Origin: Branchipolynoe longqiensis
Lineage: Eukaryota; Annelida; Polychaeta; Phyllodocida; Polynoidae
DNA: 64,000 nucleotides
Direction of reading: 5' to 3'
NCBI GenBank assembly: GCA_030323885.1
Contig: CM059192.1
Coordinates: 62,675,593-62,739,592, forward strand
Below are positions 55,244 through 64,000 of the stretch, piece after piece. The position numbers and the translations under genes are program-made. The notes under the pieces were generated by a model, which saw only the letters and a list, made by a program, of their open reading frames with translations, ran no database searches and was not told the origin of the DNA. How positions within the stretch are numbered: position 1 is the first letter of the stretch; each line of letters opens with the position of its first letter.

Positions 55244-55905
55244 CTAGCCATCTGACTGATATGGCGGGGGGCTGTGTCTTCTCCCTGGCCTCAGGGAGGC
55301 CGAGGTCGCCGAAGATGGCGTGGCGGCGCGGAAGTGGCGTTCAGCCATGCGTCGGTCGGAGCCGACGACGATGAGGTCGTCGAGGTACATGGTGGCGGCT
55401 ATGCTGTGAGCTCTGAGTATATATATCACTGCCTCGGCCACGCATTGTATGTGGCAGCTGGAGCCGCATGCGCCGAAGGGGACGGATGTGTCTAGGTAGT
55501 AGCGGCCTCGCCAGCGAGCCCCAAGGAGGGGCCAGTTGAGAGGGCAGGAACTGAAGTTTTTGTATGCCCCGCTTATGTCCATGGTGAACATGTAGCTATG
55601 GAGGGCGCTTGCAAGCAGCTCTCGCGTGAAACCATCGACGGTGGGGAGGCAGTGCTCGCGGGTGTGGCCGAGAGCAGTATTCTTGATTATGTAGGCATTG
55701 ACTGACGCGTGAGCTGGGAAGGAGAGGTCAGTGATGATCCTCCTCTTGCTTGGGTCAGACTTCTCCCTGGTCATCATAGGGGCGGCGTGGAACCATGGAT
55801 GGAATGGGGGGTCTTCGTAGGGAGCGTGGAGTGCGCCACATTCCCTCTCATTGTGTATGTAGTCCTCGACGGCGCCCGGGTGTTGGTTTGCGCTGGGGTG
55901 ATTGC
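55244..55905 (-). CDS. Reverse transcriptase palm (second clade)
   Basis: RRIITDLSFPAHASVNAYI, YMFTMDISGAYKNF (first Asp), LLGARWRGRYYLDTSVPFGA and ATMYLDDLIVVGSD (YLDD box). The frame is open upstream of the ATG at 55777 to about 55905 (VEDYIHNERECGALHAPYED). Frameshift near 55325 after the YLDD box. Confidence 0.85.
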
Positions 55906-55940
55906 TGACCTCGCCGGTGCCTGAGGTGGGGGCCGAGGTA

Positions 55941-56210
55941 TCAGAGGGGGAAGCCGAAGCAGTGGTAGTCGACCAACTGGTGGTGGTTGTAGGAGCCGGA
56001 TAGTAGCTCGCTCCAACGCTCGACTCTTATGCCGCTGGGGACGAGGATGCGCGCTTGCACCACGTTGGGGAGTCCTGTGGTGCGGACCGCCGCGTATCGG
56101 CCAGACTGCCGTCGACCGCGGAGGAGGGGCGGGGCCAGTTGGCGCGGCAGTTGGGGCGAAGGCGTGGGGGTCGATGCGGCTTCCTGGCAGCCGGGTAGTG
56201 TCGTGGGCAC
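55941..56210 (-). pseudogene. RT N-terminal block (second clade)
   Basis: ARILVPSGIRVERWSELLSG, then SYNHHQLVDYHCFGFP, parallel to VPSGLRIDRWRDLLAAY at the left edge. A one-base shift near 55945 separates it from the palm. Confidence 0.7.
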
Positions 56211-57000
56211 AGTGGAGGCGGATTCGGCTAAAGTCGGGGCCGGTACCAGCGTGATAGGCGCTGGGCGCTGGGAGCAGTGCAGCCGGGGGATGCGGTGGGG
56301 GGGAAAGGGTGGGGGCCTGTGGGTGTGTTTGGGGGCCCCATCGGGGCGGCTCCGAGGTGATAGCCGTGTCTAACGGCCACCGTGCCACAGGGGGGGGCAC
56401 CTCCGTCGCCGTGGCCGGTGCGGGTGCAGGCGGCTTCTTGTGTAGTGGCGTGACATGGAGAGCCGCCAGCTGGCGAAGGGGGGGAGTCCATTAGAGCGAG
56501 GGCGGGGGGTGTGGCCACCAGCGGGGGGCGGGACAGCCGTTGGAGGGCCAGTCCGGGCACCAGGGCTGTGTGGGTGCCTGTGTGACGTCACAGTGCCCCC
56601 GCATGGCAGGGTACCCCATGGCGAGGGGCCGATAGTGCGTGGTCCCGTCAGGGTCTGTGGCGGGAGGGCGGCCGCCACCTGGGGGGCGGCAGGCGGAGTG
56701 GTTGATGTGGCTGCGGTCACCGGAGCCATCGCCGCCGCTGCCACGGAATGTGTGTGCGGGGGGTGTGGGGACACGGCCACCCACGGCGTCAGATGCGGCG
56801 GTGCGTGTGGCAGCGTGGTCGCCAGATGGAGGGGGGGGGTATCGGCGTGTCGGGCATGGCGATGCGGTTGAGTGTGGAGGCCGCTGTTATCGCCCGAGTG
56901 TATAGGGTGAGTGGGGGGGGTTGCAAGGAGCGGTGGGGGGGGGGCCTGGCTGTGGGGGTGGGCGTGTCTGTTGGTTGCAACCCCCGCCCTCAGTTTTTTG
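56211..57000 (-). other. Pro/Thr-rich linker, low complexity
   Basis: GC-rich, several overlapping frames, all Pro/Thr/Ala-rich, no domain. It corresponds by position to 974-1640. Confidence 0.4.
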
Positions 57001-57560
57001 CTGTGACCCGTGCCTTACGACGGCACTGCTGGTCTGAGTGATTGAAACATGTCTGCGTGATCTTGAAACAGTGGGCAGACGCATGCACTACATCGTCTGG
57101 CCCGTCCTGGTGATGCTGGGGCAGGTTGCAGCGGCGTGCCGAATTGTAGGTGGGGCAGGGGCGCTCATGAGCCTGCCAGGGTTGCGCCTGCGGGGGCAGG
57201 GCAGGTTGCCACACCGCCGCTGACTCGGCTATCCACATTATGGCATCCTGTAAGGCAGCCATCCGGTCATCAAACCTAGCCTCCATGTCAGCGAGTCAGC
57301 GGTCAATGCGTCCATCAGCATCCTGGGCATGACCCGGCGTGGGTCACGCCACTTGCTCATGCGCCACAACGCGCGGGGAGGGCTGCCCCGGCGGGATGTA
57401 GGAGTCGTCACTGTCCACAGCCGACCCCCTCGGCCGCCACTGGCGAGGCGAGGACGCCGGGGCTCTCTCCGGGTTCCTCCAGTCCAGATGGCGTGTATCC
57501 TGGCCGGGCGCCCTGGCTTCCTCTTTTTTCCGGCAGATCCGTGTCTAGGCATGGAAATTC
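57000..57560 (-). pseudogene. gag-like N-terminal region (second clade)
   Basis: It starts MPRHGSAGKKRKPGRPAR (basic) and, after a frame change, gives MEARFDDRMAALQDAIMWIA, a short coiled coil. Compare MPGSGKGKGRKGARTT and ILQALQQITSRLDVLES in the gag at 63286. Confidence 0.55.
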
Positions 57561-57819
57561 TGTTTGGGTGCCAAAAAGTGAGGAGTGGTCAGTCCGGATG
57601 TGTGATGCGGAGTGACCAGTCTGGAGGAGCAGTCGGTGCTTGTGAGCTGGGAGGGGCTGTGATTGGCTGATGAGCCATGTTGTGTGTGAGGTGCCCCCCC
57701 CCCCCCACCTCACCCCTCCCGGCACAGGGCCGATGGGGGGAAAGGGGGGGGGGGGAAGTGGGGAGCCTCGCAGCCCCACGAGCCCTGCAATGACCCCGAA
57801 TGAGCACATGCTCATTCCC

Positions 57820-57935
57820 AACCATTTGTAGATCATGGGATTCGAAATCCGAGTTACACCAATGACTTAAAAAATGTATGCTTGTCGCCACCTAGCCTGG
57901 CACTCAGCATTACTAAGGTAGGACAAGGAGCAGTG
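57820..57935 (+). mobile_element. SINE fragment
   Basis: CCAATGACTTAAAAAATGTA, CTTGTCGCCACCTAGCCTGG and ACTCAGCATTACTAAGGTAG match the SINE middle; head decayed, tail missing. Confidence 0.65.
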
Positions 57936-58984
57936 GAATGAAGAAGCCCAATTTTCCTGATTGAAATTTCTCTGCTTATTCAACTAATGCACCCAAAAAA
58001 CCCTAAATATAAATCTGGAAGTTAAGAAGCTGGGAAGAATCTTCATTGTTGGTTCATATGCTTCGAATCTTATTTCCTTTCACACTAATTTGGATATATC
58101 AAACGAATGTTTTATCCATCTTAAATACCCCTCATTATTATAGGACAGTGACAGGTGAGCTTCTTTTCTGTTGAATAAGCATGACATTTGATTGAATTGG
58201 TTGACCCAGTTGAATATGTTTTAATACAATTTTCATCTGTTACTGTTGCTCCTTCAACATTCATTCTGTCCACAAATAGATTAAGTACTGTTTGTCCCCT
58301 TTGGGGTGATACTAATGGTAGGAGAATTGTCAATTTAAAGGACAACAATTTCAAACTTAGTTCCAAATCATTGCTTAGAGTTAAAACCCAATCTAAAACA
58401 TACCAAAAGCTGTCATAACAAGGTTGCGGGGGGTCTTTGTTCATGACAACTTTTACAAAACCACTTAGCTAGAAAATATTCACCTGTGGTAGCCCCTTTT
58501 GAACGTGGAAGGGTTAGGCTAAGTGCACACCTGGCCACATTTATGGCCCCATAGGCTACCTCTTTCTCAAATTACTAAATATTTAAGAACAACCGCTAAT
58601 GGTGGATTGGACACTTTAACAACATTTTCTATTGCACATAAAGCCCATCTATTAATGTGTGTAATACAACATTCTCCAAGTATGTTTAAAATTTCTAAAT
58701 TTCCCATTAGGCTTTGGACGAAGGAAAATGTTAGATATCCAATGTCCTTCCTCATCCTGTAGAATTTGTAACGCCTCATTATTAAGCAGTCTATTAACTT
58801 CTTTAATAAATAGTTTCTGCCATCCCCATACTAAAGGGAAAGGGTACTCTCTTTTGCAATGGTGTTTATGAAAGGCATGGGTAAACCCTATGAACTGTTT
58901 AAAATCTACTTATTTGAAGTGAAATCCTTCCAAATATTAAGAAAATCTTTTATTCTCCCTGCTCTGAATTTAATCAAAATTCTG
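57936..58984. other. Unassigned AT-rich stretch
   Basis: Open frames on both strands (107 codons at 58121-58444 minus; 79 at 58523-58762 plus) match nothing recognised. Possibly a decayed LINE. Confidence 0.3.
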
Positions 58985-60115
58985 ACCGGTATTAACCCCT
59001 TCTAAGATGATGGACAGTGCTCTCGCCCAATGGGAGGAGAAGGAAAGCCCAACACCAGACGAGGAATGCGCAGCTTTGCAGCAGGTCGTATAAAACACAG
59101 CTAAAACATATCTCGGCAAGCCAGACAGAAAACACCAGGACTGGTTCGACCCCAACAATCAGGAGCTACAGAATCTTATGAGTAGAAGAGACCAAGCCCA
59201 CCAGAGAGTGTTGCAGACCAGGAATACTAGATCCACCACTGCAGCATACAAAGATGCCTGCAGATTGCTACAAAAATGCACCCGTGCACTGAAGTCAGAC
59301 TGGTGGGAAATGAAGGCAGAGGAGCTGCAGACAGAAACAACATGAAGGGCTTCTACAATGGACTGAAGGAAGTGTGGGGACCCGTGAAGAAGGGACCTGT
59401 TCACCTGAAATCAACAGATGGAATGGAGACCTTTTCTGACAGCAAGATTTGTGGCAAGATGAAGTGAACACTTCCAGAAGCTACTCAACGTCCCTGGTGA
59501 CCTAGATCACAAAGCTCTGGACAACATCCAGCAGCACATTACCAAAACATGCCTCGATGAAATTCCAACCATGGATGAGATGGCTAGAGCAATCGCCATC
59601 CTGAAAGATGGCAAAGCACCTGGGTGTGATGGAATTCCTGCTGAAGTATGGAAGTATGGAGGCACGGAGGAGACAATCTGTTCAACAGACTGCACCAACT
59701 AATCACCAATGCCTGGGAGGAGGGTTCTGTACCCCAAGCATGGAAGGATGCCAGCATTGTAACCATCTAGAAGAAAGGTGATCAAACAGACTGTGGGAAC
59801 TATAGAGGAATCTCTCTTCTTTCCATAGCAGGCAAGATCTTCGCCAGGTTCCTCCTCAACAGACTATCTATTCACATAACACCTGATGTAGTTCCGGAGT
59901 CACAGTGTGGCTTCAGAGGCAACCGGAGCACCATGGATATGATATTTTGTCTCCGACAGCTACAAGAAAAGTGCATTGAGCAGGACCGACCACTGTACAA
60001 TGTATTTGTCGATTTCACTAAGGCGTTTGATATAGTCAGGAGGACCAGGCTATGGCAGCTACTGAGGAAGTATGGATGCCCAGAGAAGTTCACCATACTT
60101 TCAGGGATCTCAATT
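58985..60115 (+). pseudogene. LINE reverse transcriptase relic, second family
   Basis: Ordered pieces: QDWFDPNNQELQNLMSRRDQ, NMKGFYNGLKEVWGPVKKGP, ILKDGKAPGCDGIPAEVWKY, CGNYRGISLLSIAGKIFARF, ESQCGFRGNRSTMDMIFCLR and VFVDFTKAFDIVRRTRLWQL. Frameshifts and stops occur (for example TAG near 59768). It ends at KYGCPEKF, before the catalytic DD box, where another sequence takes over. Clade not settled. Confidence 0.85.
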
Positions 60116-60910
60116 CTGGGAGTACCAGGTCTTTCCCCTTTTTAGAAACTTCCTGAAGTTGTGTCCGAAGTGAACCCTCCTGTAGGTCTTGATCCAATTT
60201 GAACGTATGTTTCAAGTTGGGTGCATTTGATTTAGTCACATTTGGTGCACCAGCTGTAAAGTACGTCTGAACACTTTGACTTCTGGATACTGAATGGTGT
60301 ATTCCCATCCAGGGCTCACTGAACCTCCGGCTAAACTTTCCATGACGTCATCTCATTTACATACTCCTTTGTCTCACTAACTGTCTGGAACATTATGCAT
60401 CTTATTAGCATATATTACAGACGTGTCTAGACGTCTATTACCCATATATTACACCAGCTGCCTCTGCCGGTTGGACGCCCGTGTGCAGTAACATTTGTAG
60501 TAACATTTCCCAGCAATGACTTATTAACAGAATTCGACTTTCCGCGCAAAGCTGACCTGAATAATTTGCCACGTCCTTAGTAACAAATTCACAGCCATCT
60601 GCATTAATTTGTGTGCCTTTTCAGTCTCATCAAGAATTTCCTTTGTCTTTTCCATCATGGCAACCATATCCTCATACATCCTCTAGAAGTCTGCTATATC
60701 TTCACTCCTAACCACCTTTGGGGCTGATAAACGGAATTGAACGTCATCAACATTCTTTACAGATCTTGCTTTTGCCTTCTCCACTACCAATAATGTTTTA
60801 CGTGTGTTTTTTTAGACAGTCGGGGAGAATCAACGTTTTCTCCCTCCATGTTACTCATATTGTACATCATTCTAAATGGTTGAGCATCATTTTGATTTGG
60901 TTTGGCCATA
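60105..60910 (-). pseudogene. Unrecognised minus-strand coding remnant
   Basis: From ATG near 60908: MAKPNQNDAQPFRMMYNMSN, MEGENVDSPRLSKK, a one-base shift, then KAKARSVKNVDDVQFRLSAP, a stop near 60683 and a charged helical stretch MEKTKEILDETEKAHKLMQM. After a non-coding gap, 60308-60110 reads SVSRSQSVQTYFTAGAPNVT, then KHTFKLDQDLQEGSLRTQLQ. The family is not recognised; gag-like or a retrocopy are both possible. Confidence 0.4.
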
Positions 60911-61599
60911 AATGTGACCACACCATTTACTCACTACATTAATGCTTTCAATCAGCTGAAAGTGCATACAGGGATGCCATCTCTCAGTTTAATCTGGAAG
61001 ACAATTAGTGTCTCATAAATACTGGTCCATGAATGTAACACCACAATTTCAGTGAATAATAATCGACCATCAACAATTCTTCAAATGAAAATTCATTGAA
61101 GCATTAAAAATAATAACTACTTCATGTTCCACTTAGCTAAAGTTCCACCTCTATCAACACGTCTGAACTTGCCTCGGTCAGTTCCAAACTGAAGTTTGTT
61201 CCCTACTGTGCAAACTTGTTCCTCTCTCCTGAAACTTAACTTCCTGTATTCGGAAGATGAAGCAAGAACCAAACCTAACCGTCATGTGTTAGGTAAAATC
61301 CCCTCATGCTTAGTCCCCAATTTTGTGTGCCCTAGGTAGTAGGGTGCACTCAGTGGAAATAAAGCAGTTTTGCTGAATTCCTTATATAGGTTAATCTTTA
61401 GTTTGACCATACAAGTGGGGCTTGCTGAATTTACGGTTGATTTCTTGAAAAAATGCATATTACCGTAATCGTGTAGCAGCCGTTGGCCAGCAGTCAGAGA
61501 CGTTCAGTTCTCTTGTATTATTTGGGTATATAGTGACCTGTAAGGATCCTGCTGAAGGACCTAAGCTCCGACGGTTGGCAATGCAACCGATAACGAGAA
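60911..61599. other. Unassigned AT-rich stretch
   Basis: No gene recognised. Confidence 0.35.
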
Positions 61600-61700
61600 A
61601 TACGAGCTGTTTATATCCATGGAGCCAGGCAGGGAATCAAACCCTGATACCCGGTGGAAGGTGCCAACTCCTAACCAGTATAGCGCCTCGAGGATATGGG
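61600..61700 (-). repeat. Possible tRNA-derived SINE head
   Basis: In reverse it reads TACTGGTTAGGAGTTGGCAC (box A-like) and CAGGGTTTGATTCCCTG (box B-like), spaced about 30 bp, followed by GCCTGGCTCC. Only one copy in the window. Confidence 0.35.
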
Positions 61701-62329
61701 CGGGGAATTGACATGGAAGACACCTCGCAGCAACGTGTAGCCTGACAACAAACAGCTTAACAAGGAGGAAAATTACTTTCATTTACCCGAGTGTTCTTAG
61801 CTCTGGGTACCTCCATACCTGGCAAACCGGGAGGGGGTACGAACAATCCTGGAACCCTTCTCTCGGACAATGAACCATAGCCAGGCTGATGGTCTCACAA
61901 TCTAGCACCCAACACATGCCCAAGAACCTCGAGTTCTTCCATACCAACCATACCCTGCAATAATTAAACCGGGATGCTATTCTGGTGCCCAGAATCGCAA
62001 AGCTTTGCAAAACTGAGGAATGTGCCACTCTCACCGTTGTCAGCCAATCTCAGCGTTTGCCGCCAACCTCCTTGCGCTCAAATGGTTGCCAACCACCCAG
62101 CATCCCATTCGATACATTGATTCAAGAATGCAGTCGGCGAATGCAGTTGCCGACTGGTTAGCGCCGTGTTGGTGACCCGGCAACGACCAGTCTGCCTGGC
62201 GCCGACTGGTCGGCGTTGGGTCGGCGACAGCTTTGTCGGTGTAAAAGCTGGGTATCGGTTTGGTTTTTGTCGTCCGCTCACGACCTGCCGGTGACTGCTC
62301 GCGACCAGGCGCTGAAGGCGTTAGGGTGA
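61701..62329. other. Unassigned stretch
   Basis: CGACTGGT/GGTCGGCG words repeat at 62130-62300. No gene recognised. Confidence 0.3.
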
Positions 62330-62720
62330 GTGTTTGTGTGAGCATGAGGGTGGGAGTTAGTGTGAGGGTGACAGTTAGTATGAGCGCAATGGGAGTCAGG
62401 TGGGTATTAGGGTGAGTGTGAGGGTGGAAGCTAAGGTGAATGTGAGGGTGGGTATTAGAGTGAGTGTGAGCTGGGTTAGGGTAAGTGTGGGAGTTAGGGT
62501 GAGTATGATGGTGGGATTTAGGGTGGGATTTAGGGTGAGTTAGTTAAGGTGAGTGTGATGGTGGGAGTCAGGGTGGGTTTTAGGGTGAGTGTGAGTGTGA
62601 AAGTTAGGGTGAGTGTGAGGGTGGGAGTCAGGGTAGGTGCTAGGATGAATGTGAGGATGGGAGTTAGGGTGAGTGTGAGGGTGGGCATTAGGGTAAGTGT
62701 GATGGTGACAGTCAGGTATT
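62330..62720. repeat. Minisatellite, GTTAGGGTGAGTGTGAGGG type
   Basis: About 390 bp of diverged units near 24 bp (GGGTGAGTGTGAGGGTGGGAG). It is not telomeric despite TTAGGG words. Confidence 0.8.
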
Positions 62721-63162
62721 ATGGTCGCTGAGGGTTCACCAAGCAGTCACAACAGTGCTATGGTCAATGACTGGTTGCTGACCAAAATGCACCCACTGAG
62801 TCCTCAACACACCTCCATTGCACTGCCAAATTCACCATATATTGTAATGTATTCCATCTAATTGCTAGTGTTGACAGATTTGATCAATAATGTAATATAT
62901 TTATTTGATAAATGTACATGTTATTATTAACATGAGCAATTCTTGGCGTCGCAGAGTCGATCGGAGTTCCATACACTCATTGGTCGTAATGCTCGCATTG
63001 CGTTTGATGCGAGGAAAGGAAGAGACCCTCCCCCCGCCTCTCCTGCCTGTCGCGCAGCATTCTCACCTGCCCTGTCATCCACCCCTCAGCTTTCTCCCGC
63101 ACCTTCCGCCCTGCCCCCCCGCTTTCTCACCTCCGCCGCCCTCGCCCTCCAGCTCCCTCCCT

Positions 63163-63192
63163 TATAAGGCCGCCCGCCGGCCTCCCTCAGTC
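63163..63192 (+). promoter_or_regulatory. TATA box and initiator upstream of DIRS gag
   Basis: TATAAGG (63163-63169) lies 26 bp before the A of an initiator-like TCAGTCACTC (63187 on), a normal core-promoter spacing, about 95 bp ahead of the gag ATG. Confidence 0.45.
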
Positions 63193-63285
63193 ACTCGCCC
63201 TCCAGCCGTCCTCCCTGCAGCACCAATTTCTTCTTTGGCTACCTTCACCTCGGACTGCTCCAACACCCTCGGGCCATTCCACATC

Positions 63286-64000
63286 ATGCCTGGAAGCGGC
63301 AAAGGGAAAGGACGGAAGGGAGCTCGGACAACCGCCGCGGGCACGCCGGGACCCTCCTCGGGCATGCCGGGAGGCGCTTCACCTGCCACGGCCCCGGGTT
63401 CCCCTCCGGCATCTAGGGACCGACCCTCGGGCACCGACGCCGCCATACTCCAGGCACTGCAGCAGATCACCAGCCGCCTGGATGTCCTCGAGTCTGGGGC
63501 CGCCCACGGGCCCCAGGAGACCCCCCCCCCCCACCACCCGCCCCGAGGCGGCGGCCGGCCTAGAGCACGCCGCCCATCCCAGCACCTCGGGTGCACGCCG
63601 TCGGGGGGGGGGGGGGGGGGGGGGGGGCTTACCCTCCGCCGCCACCTCAAGCGCCGCTCCCGGGGGCATTACACCCGCAGTATGAGCACTACAGCCGCCT
63701 TACTGCGCAGCCGTCGGCCGCTCCGCCCCCGGCCTACCTCCAGGATGCCCTCGACCATACCCCGGCATCCGCGGCCGATGCCGTAAGAGAGATCCTGGCG
63801 TCGGCCGAGGCGCAGCACACCGGGAGACGAAAAGGCATCTCCCCCGACTATCTGTTCCCCTCTGACCTCGTGGAGAGGGGGCCTGAACGCAAGTCGGTAA
63901 AGAGGGGCGAGGCCACCAAGGACGAGTACAGCCTCGCCCTCACCACCCTCGTCAGCCACCCAAGCTTCCCTGCACACTCCCTGCCAGGCCTGCACCACCA
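63286..64000 (+). CDS. DIRS-type gag (partial, runs off right edge)
   Basis: Starts MPGSGKGKGRKGARTT (basic) at 63286, then a coiled coil (AAILQALQQITSRLDVLESG). A 25-G run (63603-63627) shifts the frame; the sense frame resumes as AYPPPPPQAPLPGAL and goes on without stop to the edge (KGISPDYLFPSDLVERGPER, DEYSLALTTLVSHPSFP). The layout resembles the gag of the second YR clade. The G-run length decides whether it is intact. Confidence 0.7.

Larger units (their letters stand above)
53485..57560 (-). mobile_element. YR retrotransposon of a second clade (DIRS/Ngaro-like)
   Basis: Read leftwards: gag-like (57552-57000), Pro-rich linker, RT (about 56210-54900), RNase H (about 54860-54500), recombinase (54495-53485). 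The sequence is GC-rich and clearly different from DIRS copy A, but similar to the fragment at 1-1640. No terminal repeats were found, so the ends are open. Confidence 0.8.

Noticed and set aside
62330..62720. TTAGGG words suggesting an internal telomere tract
   Set aside because: The unit is about 24 bp and variable; TTAGGG is not tandem.

Overview
The window reads as repeat-packed nuclear DNA of an animal, most likely a marine invertebrate. Supporting signs are decayed non-LTR retrotransposons, Gypsy and Copia LTR elements, two clades of DIRS-type tyrosine-recombinase (YR) retrotransposons, a multi-copy tRNA-headed SINE, many terminal-inverted-repeat MITEs, minisatellites and long homopolymers. 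No bacterial operon, rRNA gene or convincing host protein gene is visible. The species cannot be named from the sequence alone.

Layout: 1-1640 holds part of a DIRS-like reverse transcriptase (RT) on the minus strand, cut by a LINE with RT, RNase H and zinc knuckle (1640-4490). From 4606 to 8971 a TTAA-type MITE carries a Gypsy element with matching 127-bp LTRs (4668-8230) and a SINE (8586-8933). The Gypsy element lacks RT and RNase H but keeps gag, protease and integrase. A second GTCACAC-ended MITE follows (9874-10555). Then comes AT-rich non-coding DNA containing a 414-bp inverted-repeat element flanked by 13-bp direct repeats (11562-12001).

From 13743 to 21072 lies a DIRS locus: a palindrome made of DIRS ends, a nearly complete minus-strand element (YR, RT-RNase H, gag), a foreign insert, a second truncated gag copy, and an inverted terminal repeat. 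A MITE cluster and a Gypsy RT-RNase H relic (22996-24420) follow. From 24900 to 31700 there are foldback MITEs, a CCAAT-box cluster, a tandem-repeat element and a possible solo LTR. From 31700 to 45600 there are minisatellites, six SINE copies or fragments, a second foldback element, a 700-bp TTAA MITE with internal 72-bp repeats, and DIRS fragments. From 48050 to 49620 a Copia relic is joined to a SINE, an inverted-repeat element and another TTAA MITE.

From 53485 to 57560 is a second YR element of a different clade (YR, RNase H, RT, gag-like, minus strand). From 58985 to 60115 is another LINE relic, cut by an unrecognised minus-strand coding remnant. The right edge (63163-64000) is the promoter and start of a DIRS-type gag on the plus strand.

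Almost every open frame is mobile-element protein with indels or stops. The locus works as a landing site for nested insertions, and the order of nesting gives relative ages. The most interesting structures are the RT-less but young-looking Gypsy element, the set of MITE families with unrelated interiors but a shared TTAA/GTCACA end signature, and the DIRS terminal-repeat palindrome.
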